A stretch of DNA of 11,313 nucleotides, taken from assembly GCA_937919295.1 (NCBI GenBank), contig CALFRX010000172.1, positions 1 to 11,313 on the forward strand, read 5' to 3'. Numbering within the stretch: position 1 is the first letter of the stretch; each line of letters starts with the position of its first letter. The position numbers and the translations under genes were made by a program. Below, in pieces: positions 1 to 6,558 of the stretch. The notes beneath the pieces were generated by a model. The model was not told the DNA's origin. It did no database searches and saw only the letters and a list, made by a program, of their open reading frames with translations. Source of the stretch: an uncultured Peptococcaceae bacterium. GTDB lineage: Bacteria > Bacillota > Dehalobacteriia > UBA7702.

Positions 1-798
1 GGCCATCAGCACATTGAACATGCCGAAGAAGAAAGAGCCGAAAATCGCTTTCAGCGGGTTCCAGTTGGCGAAGATGACCAAAGCCACGGCAATCCAGCCC
101 ATGCCGTTGATCCACGATTCGTTCCAGGCGCCACCGTTGGTGACAAAAGCCATATAGCAGCCGCCAAGGCCGCAGATACCGCCGCCGAGGACGATGTTGA
201 CGTATTTCGCGCGATTGACGTTCACGCCGGAAGCATCGGCGGCGCCGGGATTTTCACCAACGGCCCGCACTCTTAAACCCGTTTTCGTCTTTAAAATATA
301 AATCCAGGCGACAACGGCAATGACCACGGCAATATAAACAAAAATATTATAGGAAAAAAGAAGTTTGCCCAAATAAGGAATGTCTCTTAAAACGGGAATG
401 CCATGATCAGCCACAATCCATTTTAAATGGGGCAGTGAAGTAAGGCTGGGAAAATGGTCGGTTTTCGTGAGCATACGGCCAATGAAGAGGTAAATGCCGT
501 TGCCGAAAATCGTCAGCGCCAGGCCGGTGACGGTCTGATTGGTCTGGAAGGTCACCGTCAAAACCGCATAAATCAGCGCCGCCAACGCCGCGGCGGCAAA
601 AGCAGCCAACAAGGCCACGATCAGGCTGTTGGCATAACAGCCCATACAATAACCGCAGATGGCGCCGATGGCCATCATCCCTTCGACACCGAGATTCAAA
701 TTCCCGGAGCGCTCGGTAATGATTTCGCCGGTGGTGGCGAAGAGCAGCGGCGTACCCATGCGGATCGCGTAATAAAAGAAGCTGACAAGCACATCCAT
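1..798 (-). CDS. BMP-type nucleoside ABC importer, second permease (NupQ/YufQ-like), 3' end cut by window edge
   Basis: Inner-membrane permease that should pair with the permease domain of the adjacent fusion protein to import nucleosides or related compounds. The minus-strand frame opens with ATG at 798-796 and stays open to base 1, giving 266 residues; NupQ-type permeases are usually a little over 300, so the C-terminus is missing. Family hallmarks are the N-terminal SGNLNLGVEGMMAIGA segment (about residues 31-46) and the cytoplasmic coupling loop LRVRAVGENPGAADASGVNV (about 175-194), between blocks of hydrophobic helices. Its ATG directly abuts the TAA of the fusion gene, and its ribosome binding site (GGGAGGA, 806-812) lies inside that gene's last codons, so translation is probably coupled. 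Family assignment is firm; the transported substrate is inferred from the upstream xpt gene. Confidence 0.9.
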   Translation of the reverse strand, partial: MDVLVSFFYYAIRMGTPLLFATTGEIITERSGNLNLGVEGMMAIGAICGYCMGCYANSLIVALLAAFAAAALAALIYAVLTVTFQTNQTVTGLALTIFGNGIYLFIGRMLTKTDHFPSLTSLPHLKWIVADHGIPVLRDIPYLGKLLFSYNIFVYIAVVIAVVAWIYILKTKTGLRVRAVGENPGAADASGVNVNRAKYVNIVLGGGICGLGGCYMAFVTNGGAWNESWINGMGWIAVALVIFANWNPLKAIFGSFFFGMFNVLMA

Positions 799-3537
799 TT
801 ATGCGTCCTCCCTTCTTTTTTTCGCGGTAGAGAGGGTAATCTTATAGCGGATAAAGAAATCCGCCGCCAAAATCGTAAAAAGGATCACGCCTTCTAAAAT
901 ATCCGAAGCCGAGGAGGAAATGGAGTAGGTGCTTTCCGCCACAGCGGCGCCTTTTTGCAGAATACCCAATAGCAGCGCTACGATGAGCACGCCGAAGGCG
1001 TTGAGCTTGGCCAGCCAGGCCACGATAATCCCGGTAAAGCCTACGTTGGCGGTAATGCCATCGCTTAACATGTGGCCTGTGGCGGAACCTGTTACCTGCA
1101 ACATGCCGCCAATACCCACAACGGCGGCGGAAAGGAACATGGTGCGCAAGACAACACGGTTGACGTTCATCCCGGCATAACGCGCCGTGTTTTTGCTGTC
1201 GCCGACCACGCTGATCTCAAATCCCTGTTTCGACTTCGTGAAATAGAGCCAAACCAAAACGACCATCAAAAGAACGATAAATACGGAGATATCCAGGGAA
1301 ACACCGAATATTTTTACCTGGGGCAGCCAGGCGCTGTCCGGCAGCGCCTTAAAGTCGGGACGCAGTACGGTGCCGGTATCGCTGAGCCTGCGATAAAACA
1401 TCGTGTTTTTCAGATAGATAAGAATATAAAAAGCAACGTAATTCAGCATGAGGGTCAGCAGCGTTTCATTGGTGTTGAATTTGACCTTGAGGATCGCCGG
1501 GATCAGGCCGTAAACTCCGCCGGCGAGGGCTCCGGCAAGGAAAGCCAAAGGCAACATCAGAAAGGTGGGCAGGACGTCGCCCAGGGCCAGACTGACGGTG
1601 GCGGCGCCGATGGCGCCCATAATGAACTGGCCGTTGCCGCCAATGTTCCAAAAGCGCATTTTAAAAGCAAAAGCAATCCCCAAGGAGGTAATGGCGAGAG
1701 GTATCACGATGCGAACAAAACCCTGTAAATAGATGGTGTTCTGGAAACAGCCCACCACCATTGTTTGATAATACAAAAAGGGATTCACGCCGAGAGCCGC
1801 CACGAGCAGCCCACCGAGACAGAGGGAAACAACAAGGGCGATCATATAAAAGAGAAAGCTCTGTTTTCTGGTGAGGGGGTCCCGCTTGGAAAGATGGATC
1901 GGCGGTTCCCGCCGTTTTTTCTTTTTTGGCGCCGTCAAACTCTCCTTTGCCCGTTGGTCAAAATCAATGTTGATATCGACATGGTCAAAAGCCTCGTACT
2001 CTTTGTCTTCCGGCCGCTGCGCCAAAGCGTCGGTCATCAAAAGGCCGAGATAGGCTTTGTCCACCTCTTTGGCATCGACGATGCCGGTGACCCGGCCGTG
2101 GCAGAGCACCATGATCTTGTCGCAAAGCTCCAGCATGACATCGAGGTCTTCCCCAACGAAAAGGATGCCCACGCCCCGTTCTTTTTGACCGTTCAAGGTG
2201 TCGTAAATCACATAGGAAGAATTGATATCGAGGCCGCGGACAGGATAGGCGGTAATGATCACCGCGGGATCGGCGTCGATCTCCCGGCCCAGCAGCACTT
2301 TTTGGACATTACCGCCGGAAAGCTGGCGCACCGGCGTTTCCGCGCCGGGGGTCACCACCTCGAGATCGCGAATGACTTTTTCCGCTGTTTGCCGGGCATG
2401 CTTCCGGTCGATAAAAGGCCCCTTGGCGTTTACGTAATTTTTCAGCATCATATTATCGGTGATGCTTAACGATGCGGCGAGCCCCATACCGAGACGGTCT
2501 TCGGGAATAAAGCTCATGCTGATGCCGCGTTTGATGATTTCGCGGGGAGAGTCGCCCTCGATGGGTTCCCCTTTGTATAAAATCGAACCTGATTCAATGG
2601 GAATCAATCCGGCCAGCGCCTCACAAAGCTCTTTCTGACCGCAGCCGGTGACCCCGGCCACGCCGAGAATTTCCCCTTTGCGAATGGCAAAGGAAATATC
2701 GTCGATGGCCAAAGCACCTTCTTCATCGCGGATGGAAAGATGAGAGATTTCCATCAAAGTTTCGTCAAAATCAATTTCGGGACGGTCGATCATCAGTTCC
2801 ACAGCACGCCCTACCATCATATTGGTGAGTTCCTGGGCGTCGGTTTCAGCGGTAAGAACCGTATTGATGGATCGGCCTTTTCTTAAAATCGTTACCCGGT
2901 CGCTGATTTCCAACACTTCGTTGAGCTTATGGGTAATGATGATAATGGAGTACCCAGCCTCGCTCATTTTGCGCAAAATGGCAAAGAGCTTTTGGGTTTC
3001 CTGATGCGTCAAAACGGCGGTGGGTTCATCTAAAATAAGGATGCCCGCGCCGTAATAAAGAACTTTTAAAATTTCAATGGTCTGTTTTTCGGAAACAGAC
3101 ATATCCGAGACTTTTTTTTCGGGATTGATCTCAAACCCGAAATCATTGCTGATTTTGCGGATTTTATCGTAGCGGTCTTTTTTCAGAAAGAGCGCTTCCT
3201 CTTCGCTGCCGATCCAGATATTATCCGCGGCGGTAAAGTTTCCCACCAGCCTAAAATGCTGGTGTACCATACCGATACCGAGATTTTTTGAGTCTTCCGG
3301 GGAATTGATGGAAACGCGTTCGCCATGAACGTAGATCTCGCCGCTGTCCGGCTTATAGATCCCCGACAGCATGTTCATCAAAGTGGTTTTGCCGGAACCG
3401 TTTTCGCCCAAAAGCGCTAAAATCTCCCCTTTGCGGAGAGATAAGTCAATATGGTCGTTGGCCACAACGGAGCCAAAGGATTTGGTGATGCCATGCAAAG
3501 ATATTGCGATGGTTTCCTGTTCTGCCACTAATTTCAT
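799..3537 (-). CDS. Fused ABC importer protein: double nucleotide-binding ATPase plus membrane permease (NupO+NupP-like)
   Basis: A 912-codon protein joining two parts that are normally separate genes in BMP-type nucleoside importers. Residues 10-240 are NBD1: Walker A GENGSGKT (44-51), signature-like MSVSEKQ (146-152), Walker B ILILDEP (166-172), H-loop H203. Residues 262-500 are NBD2: Walker A-like GVTGCGQK (295-302, lysine position replaced by Q), canonical signature LSGGN (406-410), Walker B-like VIITAYP (426-432), and E463 where the H-loop histidine would sit. A charged, lysine/arginine-rich linker spans about 505-560. Residues 560-900 are a BPD_transp_2 permease with FWNIGGNGQFIMGA (629-642) and the coupling loop VVGDSKNTARYAGMNVNR (777-794). 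No stop interrupts the linker and the first internal Met there (565) lies inside the first membrane helix, so a separate permease start is unlikely. The start may be the GTG at codon 4 (3528-3526), better spaced from the Shine-Dalgarno. Confidence 0.92.
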   Translation of the reverse strand: MKLVAEQETIAISLHGITKSFGSVVANDHIDLSLRKGEILALLGENGSGKTTLMNMLSGIYKPDSGEIYVHGERVSINSPEDSKNLGIGMVHQHFRLVGNFTAADNIWIGSEEEALFLKKDRYDKIRKISNDFGFEINPEKKVSDMSVSEKQTIEILKVLYYGAGILILDEPTAVLTHQETQKLFAILRKMSEAGYSIIIITHKLNEVLEISDRVTILRKGRSINTVLTAETDAQELTNMMVGRAVELMIDRPEIDFDETLMEISHLSIRDEEGALAIDDISFAIRKGEILGVAGVTGCGQKELCEALAGLIPIESGSILYKGEPIEGDSPREIIKRGISMSFIPEDRLGMGLAASLSITDNMMLKNYVNAKGPFIDRKHARQTAEKVIRDLEVVTPGAETPVRQLSGGNVQKVLLGREIDADPAVIITAYPVRGLDINSSYVIYDTLNGQKERGVGILFVGEDLDVMLELCDKIMVLCHGRVTGIVDAKEVDKAYLGLLMTDALAQRPEDKEYEAFDHVDINIDFDQRAKESLTAPKKKKRREPPIHLSKRDPLTRKQSFLFYMIALVVSLCLGGLLVAALGVNPFLYYQTMVVGCFQNTIYLQGFVRIVIPLAITSLGIAFAFKMRFWNIGGNGQFIMGAIGAATVSLALGDVLPTFLMLPLAFLAGALAGGVYGLIPAILKVKFNTNETLLTLMLNYVAFYILIYLKNTMFYRRLSDTGTVLRPDFKALPDSAWLPQVKIFGVSLDISVFIVLLMVVLVWLYFTKSKQGFEISVVGDSKNTARYAGMNVNRVVLRTMFLSAAVVGIGGMLQVTGSATGHMLSDGITANVGFTGIIVAWLAKLNAFGVLIVALLLGILQKGAAVAESTYSISSSASDILEGVILFTILAADFFIRYKITLSTAKKRREDA

Positions 3538-3543
3538 CCTTTC
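3538..3543 (-). promoter_or_regulatory. Shine-Dalgarno of the fusion gene, bearing on its start codon
   Basis: On the minus strand GAAAGG directly touches the ATG at 3537, leaving no spacing. The in-frame GTG at 3528-3526 lies 9 nt beyond the GAAAGG, close to an ideal distance. The real N-terminus may therefore be VAEQETIAIS, giving 909 residues. Initiation at the ATG cannot be excluded. Confidence 0.5.
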
Positions 3544-3549
3544 AAAGCA

Positions 3550-3580
3550 AAGGGGTACCCTAAACCCTAAGGCACCCCTT
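3550..3580 (-). other. Intercistronic hairpin between the binding-protein gene and the fusion gene
   Basis: In the 68-nt gap the minus strand carries AAGGGGTGCC and GGTACCCCTT, which pair over 10 bp (one G-U) around an 11-nt loop. No U-tract follows on the minus strand (the next bases are TGCTTTG), so it does not look like a full intrinsic terminator. Such hairpins after binding-protein genes of importer operons can protect the upstream message or attenuate the downstream genes, giving excess binding protein. The structure is directly visible; the role is inferred. Confidence 0.6.
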
Positions 3581-3605
3581 CCCCAAAAAATTACTTATTC
3601 TTGCA

Positions 3606-4799
3606 TTATTTTAATTCCACACCCTTGACGAAGTAATTCATCGTCCCTTGGATCACGGAATCATCCACAGAAGCACCGCCGGCTTCTACAACAACATTGC
3701 CTTCGTTGTTCAGAAGGTCACCGTCGGTTTCCACGACACTGCCGTCTTCATTGAAGGTGAGCTTCACACCGGAGAACACGTCCCAGGTACCTGCGCTAAA
3801 GAGGGCTTTCACCGCGTCGATTCTTTCCTGGGTGCCGTCAGCGCAGAGGTCGGTCAACGGAGCTACGTCCACAAAGCCGTCAGCAATGCCGCCATAATAG
3901 TTGCCCAAATCGGTCCAGGTGTCATCAATCACAGCCTGAACAGCTTTGGTATAATAAACGTCCCAATTCCAAATCGCGGAAGTCAATTCCGCTTTCGGAG
4001 CTTCGGCACTCATATCGGAGTTGTAACCAACACCGTAGATACCGGCGTTTTCAGCGGCAATCTGAGGATTGGCGCTGTCGCAATGCTGGGCAATGACATC
4101 ACAGCCCATTTCGGCTAAGGCTTCCGCGTAAGCCGTTTCATTGGTCGGATCACTCCAGCTGTTTAGTGATTTCACATAGACAACGGCATCGGGATTAACC
4201 GATTGTACGCCAAGGGCGAAAGCGTTGATGCCGGAACAAGTTTCTGCCAATTCGGTACCGTAAGCGGAAACATAACCGATCTTATCCGATTCGGTTTTGA
4301 GGCCCGCGGCGATCCCTGTCAGATAGCGAGCTTGGTAGATACGACCGAAATAGTTATTGAAGTTGCTGTCATTGGACTTATAGCCGGTGGCATGGGAGAA
4401 ATATACATCAGGATATTGGTCCGCCATATCAGCAGTGGTGTCCATATAACCATAGCTGGTGGTAAAGATGATATTGCAGCCTTGAGCGATACAATCTTCA
4501 ATGGCGGATTTGATGGCAGAGGAGTCGGAGTCGGAAATATTCAATTCACGAACAATCTGGTCATCACTAAGGCCAATATTTTCCTGCATACCGACAATAC
4601 CCTGGTCATGCATGTAGGAATAACCGGTGCCGTCTGCGGGATCACCGATATGGATCACGCCGACTTTAATGTCTTCCACAGGGATACCGGCGGTAGAATC
4701 GTCGGTGGTAGCTTCTTCCTCGGGTGTCCCGCAAGCCGCAAAAGAAAATACAACGATGAGTGCGAGAAGAAGCACAAGAATTACTTTTGTCTTTTTCAT
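3606..4799 (-). CDS. BMP-family substrate-binding lipoprotein of a nucleoside ABC importer
   Basis: Extracytoplasmic binding protein that would capture the substrate and deliver it to the permeases encoded downstream. The N-terminus is a lipoprotein signal: KK at the start, a hydrophobic stretch (residues 6-20), and a lipobox ending AAC, so the lipid-anchored cysteine is C23. An acidic, Thr-rich linker follows (24-41). The BMP domain (about 44-390) shows VGVIHIGDPADGTGYSYMHD (47-66), KIGYVSAYGTELAETCSGIN (173-192) and SWSDPTNETAYAEAL plus CDVIAQHCDSANP (214-245), typical of the PnrA/BmpA fold. The start is well fixed: ATG at 4799 with AGGAGG at 4805-4810. Nucleosides are the commonest ligand class; some BMP proteins bind other ligands such as riboflavin, but the upstream xpt favours a purine nucleoside. 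Confidence 0.93.
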   Translation of the reverse strand: MKKTKVILVLLLALIVVFSFAACGTPEEEATTDDSTAGIPVEDIKVGVIHIGDPADGTGYSYMHDQGIVGMQENIGLSDDQIVRELNISDSDSSAIKSAIEDCIAQGCNIIFTTSYGYMDTTADMADQYPDVYFSHATGYKSNDSNFNNYFGRIYQARYLTGIAAGLKTESDKIGYVSAYGTELAETCSGINAFALGVQSVNPDAVVYVKSLNSWSDPTNETAYAEALAEMGCDVIAQHCDSANPQIAAENAGIYGVGYNSDMSAEAPKAELTSAIWNWDVYYTKAVQAVIDDTWTDLGNYYGGIADGFVDVAPLTDLCADGTQERIDAVKALFSAGTWDVFSGVKLTFNEDGSVVETDGDLLNNEGNVVVEAGGASVDDSVIQGTMNYFVKGVELK

Positions 4800-4832
4800 T
4801 TTTTCCTCCTAAAAGTTTTTTAATTTTATTAA

Positions 4833-4847
4833 TAAGGTAGCACCTTA
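4833..4847 (-). other. Small hairpin overlapping the xpt stop codon
   Basis: TAAGGT and ACCTTA form a 6-bp stem with a 3-nt loop, and the first arm on the minus strand starts with the xpt TAA stop. The following sequence is AT-rich (ATTAATAAAATT) but not a U-run, and the stem is weak. I read it as at most a minor processing or attenuation element within the xpt-importer transcript. Confidence 0.25.
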
Positions 4848-5441
4848 GTAATCGATAGATGATTCGTCACGAAAAGTGATTTCACCGCCGAGGGCGTCCA
4901 TTTCCTCGATGATGGCCATGGATTCCACGCGGATCCCTTCGCGTCGCAGTTCTCTACCGCCGTTTTGAAAACCTTTTTCTACGGCAATACCGACCCCGGC
5001 CAAAGCGGCCCCCGCCTGTTTCACAATTTCCACCAGCCCCCGCACTGCGTTGCCGTTGGCCAGAAAATCATCAACGATCAGCACCACATCATCAGCGGCA
5101 AGATATTCTTTGGCAACCTTGATATCATAGATACAACCGTGGGTAAAGGATTCCACCGGTGTTGAGTAGACCTGAGCATTTAAATTTTTGGTTTTTGATT
5201 TTTTGGCAAAAACCATCGGACAATGGAGTTCCCGGGCCACAGGGTAGGCAATGGCGATCCCCGAGGCTTCGATGGTCAGCACTTTGGTCACCTGAGCAGA
5301 CAAAAAACGCCGCGCAATCTCCTTTCCCAGCTGATCCATGAAATCCACATCGATTTGGTGATTCAGAAAGCTGTCCACTTTAAGGATATTGCCGGCAAAA
5401 ACCTTTCCGTCGCTTTGTATTTTTTTTTGAAGCAAGTCCAT
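4845..5441 (-). CDS. xpt: Xanthine phosphoribosyltransferase
   Basis: Cytosolic purine salvage enzyme that converts xanthine plus PRPP to XMP and pyrophosphate, leading to GMP. Its 198 residues resemble B. subtilis Xpt (194 aa) end to end as I recall that sequence: N-terminal KVDSFLNHQID (21-31), TIEASGIA (56-63), the PRPP-binding loop VLIVDDFLANGNA (120-132), and VKQAGAALAGVGIAVEKGFQ (140-159). The ATG at 5441 has GAGGTG at 5448-5453, spaced 6 nt. It is the first gene after a near-consensus promoter and lies 45 nt before the binding-protein gene with no clear terminator between, so it likely leads the importer operon and the import and salvage steps are co-expressed. No purine riboswitch fits in the short leader; a PurBox-like site may provide control instead. 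Confidence 0.95.
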   Translation of the reverse strand: MDLLQKKIQSDGKVFAGNILKVDSFLNHQIDVDFMDQLGKEIARRFLSAQVTKVLTIEASGIAIAYPVARELHCPMVFAKKSKTKNLNAQVYSTPVESFTHGCIYDIKVAKEYLAADDVVLIVDDFLANGNAVRGLVEIVKQAGAALAGVGIAVEKGFQNGGRELRREGIRVESMAIIEEMDALGGEITFRDESSIDY

Positions 5442-5474
5442 GACCGCACCTCGAAAAGCTGAAAAATATCGTTG

Positions 5475-5487
5475 ATTATTCGGAAAA
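5475..5487 (-). promoter_or_regulatory. PurBox-like operator downstream of the xpt transcription start
   Basis: The minus strand reads TTTTCCGAATAAT, matching 11 of 13 positions of the B. subtilis PurR box AWWWCCGAACWWT. It lies just downstream of the predicted start site, where a bound repressor would block transcription. A poor inverted second copy (5447-5459, about 6 of 13) is 15 nt further downstream, and PurR boxes often occur as inverted pairs with similar spacing. Assignment is by eye; the second box may be chance. Confidence 0.4.
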
Positions 5488-5497
5488 ACTTGTTTCT

Positions 5498-5526
5498 ATT
5501 ATACTATAGGATCCCTCTCATTTCAA
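5498..5526 (-). promoter_or_regulatory. Sigma-A-type promoter of the xpt-importer operon
   Basis: The minus strand has TTGAAA (5521-5526), a 17-nt spacer, and a perfect TATAAT (5498-5503). This puts the transcription start near 5491 and gives a leader of about 50 nt before the xpt ATG, too short for a purine riboswitch plus expression platform. Confidence 0.85.
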
Positions 5527-5558
5527 CGATAACTGATAAAATTTTAAATTATTTCCAT

Positions 5559-5588
5559 AAAAAGCTCCCGCCCGCAAAAGAGCTTTTT
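5559..5588. terminator. Symmetric AT-edged hairpin, possible bidirectional terminator
   Basis: AAAAAGCTC and GAGCTTTTT form a perfect 9-bp inverted repeat around a 12-nt loop (CCGCCCGCAAAA). Because the arms end in A5/T5, either strand yields a hairpin ending in U5. It lies downstream of the stronger terminator at 5676-5713 and upstream of the xpt promoter, so it may act as a back-up insulator for minus-strand read-through. No plus-strand gene upstream needs it. Confidence 0.5.
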
Positions 5589-5675
5589 CACTGCAATGCC
5601 ATTCTGTTTGGGAAAGACCCCAATTGCGAAATCCACAAAAGTATGATAGATGAGAAATCCGCAGCGTTTTAACAT

Positions 5676-5713
5676 GAAAAAAGTCGGCTTCTGATTTTCA
5701 TCGGAAACCGACT
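5676..5713 (-). terminator. Intrinsic terminator of the zinc-ribbon gene
   Basis: On the minus strand AGTCGG pairs with CCGACT, extended inward by TTTC/GAAG and, past one mismatch, GAT/ATC closing a GAAA tetraloop, about 13 bp in all. A run of six U follows directly. It lies about 63 nt after the stop of the zinc-ribbon gene and separates it from the xpt operon. Confidence 0.9.
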
Positions 5714-5727
5714 CCACTTTTGTAGAG

Positions 5728-5739
5728 CTGCCATGGCAG
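5728..5739. repeat. 12-bp perfect palindrome CTGCCATGGCAG
   Basis: A perfect palindrome in the 3' untranslated stretch between the zinc-ribbon stop codon and its terminator. It could be a protein-binding site or a small RNA stem. No promoter lies next to it and I assign no function. Confidence 0.3.
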
Positions 5740-5776
5740 GCCCTTTGGATCCATTCGGTGAGGGATATCCTCCCCT

Positions 5777-6466
5777 TTATTTTTTCATATCTTCCACGGT
5801 GCCGCGGGTCATCTCGATGAAATGGCCGAAAAGCCGTTCCAGCAAGGCGATGAGAGCCGCTTCCTTTTTGGGAAATTCACCGTTGACTTTCGGCTGAATG
5901 CGGTGAACTTTTTCATGGTCTTCAATGAAGATGGAGGGATAGCGCCATCTGCCGCCACCGCCGCCGTGGGCGCCCTTACCTCGGTAAAAATAGGATTTTT
6001 TATAGACGATGCGGTAGAAGGATTCATAGGGTAATTCCCTGTTTCCTTCGTAACAAGCGCAAAACTCCACGGGGGTCATACCCTCAAAGTTTTCCGGCGC
6101 TACCAATTTTTGCAGAACCTTTTCATATTTATCCACAAAAAGGCCTTTGATCTTTTTCTTTTCCTTTTTCATCAGCGCATCGTCAACGAGATAAAGAATG
6201 ATCCGCTTTTCGGTGATCATCATGATGCCTTCGGGATTCAGCTTAAAGCCATCGACTTCATACATGCAGGGATAAAGGCCGAGACACTGTTCTTCGCCGT
6301 GATGCAGATAACCACAATTCCAGCAGATATCCACGTCTTTGCCGTTCTTTTCACCGCACTTCAGACAGATGATACTGCCCTCATCGTGGTCGGCAAAATC
6401 GTCTTGCGTTTCTGTCGGTTCCCCTAACGGCTCTCCTTTTTCGTTGAAACCCCGTTCTTCGGTCAT
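5777..6466 (-). CDS. Uncharacterised zinc-ribbon protein with a probable bacterial PH-like domain
   Basis: A 229-residue soluble protein I do not recognise by name. An acidic N-terminus (1-30) precedes a rubredoxin-like zinc ribbon, CLKC (34-37) and CWNC (48-51), four cysteines spaced to bind one zinc. From about 70 the pattern FKLNPEGIMMITEKRIILYL (74-93) resembles the start of bacterial PH-like domains. A lysine-rich insertion follows (100-120), then strands PYESFYRIVYKKSYFY and YPSIFIEDHEKVHRI (146-190) and a C-terminal helix (202-219), also PH-like. A glycine run (GGGGG, 168-172) forms a loop between strands. There is no signal peptide or membrane helix. ATG at 6466 has AAAGGA about 8 nt upstream. 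The gene lies 92 nt after manA on the same strand, in an AT-rich gap where I could not pick convincing promoter boxes. The PH-like call is pattern recognition only. Confidence 0.8.
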   Translation of the reverse strand: MTEERGFNEKGEPLGEPTETQDDFADHDEGSIICLKCGEKNGKDVDICWNCGYLHHGEEQCLGLYPCMYEVDGFKLNPEGIMMITEKRIILYLVDDALMKKEKKKIKGLFVDKYEKVLQKLVAPENFEGMTPVEFCACYEGNRELPYESFYRIVYKKSYFYRGKGAHGGGGGRWRYPSIFIEDHEKVHRIQPKVNGEFPKKEAALIALLERLFGHFIEMTRGTVEDMKK

Positions 6467-6558
6467 TGCTTCTTCCTTTCACTGCGTATCATAGAATATA
6501 GGATATATAATAATAAAATACGACAATGATTCCCTTTTTCCTGCCCCCGGCCAAAAAA

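Noticed and set aside
1072..2469. Long plus-strand open frames (1072-1728 and 1765-2469) opposite the fusion gene
   Set aside because: They lie antisense to a well-supported ABC transporter gene, show no family motifs and have biased composition typical of shadow frames in this GC range.
3648..4118. Plus-strand frame opposite the BMP lipoprotein gene, and a similar one at 4203-4823
   Set aside because: Antisense to a convincing lipoprotein gene with no recognisable domain or ribosome binding site.
4833..4847. Terminator between xpt and the binding-protein gene
   Set aside because: The stem is only 6 bp and mostly A-U, without a U-run, so it should not end transcription.
5442..5560. Purine (guanine) riboswitch upstream of xpt
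   Set aside because: The leader after a near-perfect promoter is about 50 nt and I find neither the conserved purine aptamer core nor its loop sequences on the minus strand.
5472..5672. Plus-strand 66-codon frame between xpt and the zinc-ribbon gene
   Set aside because: It runs across the xpt promoter and the 5559-5588 hairpin, lacks a Shine-Dalgarno, and resembles nothing I know.
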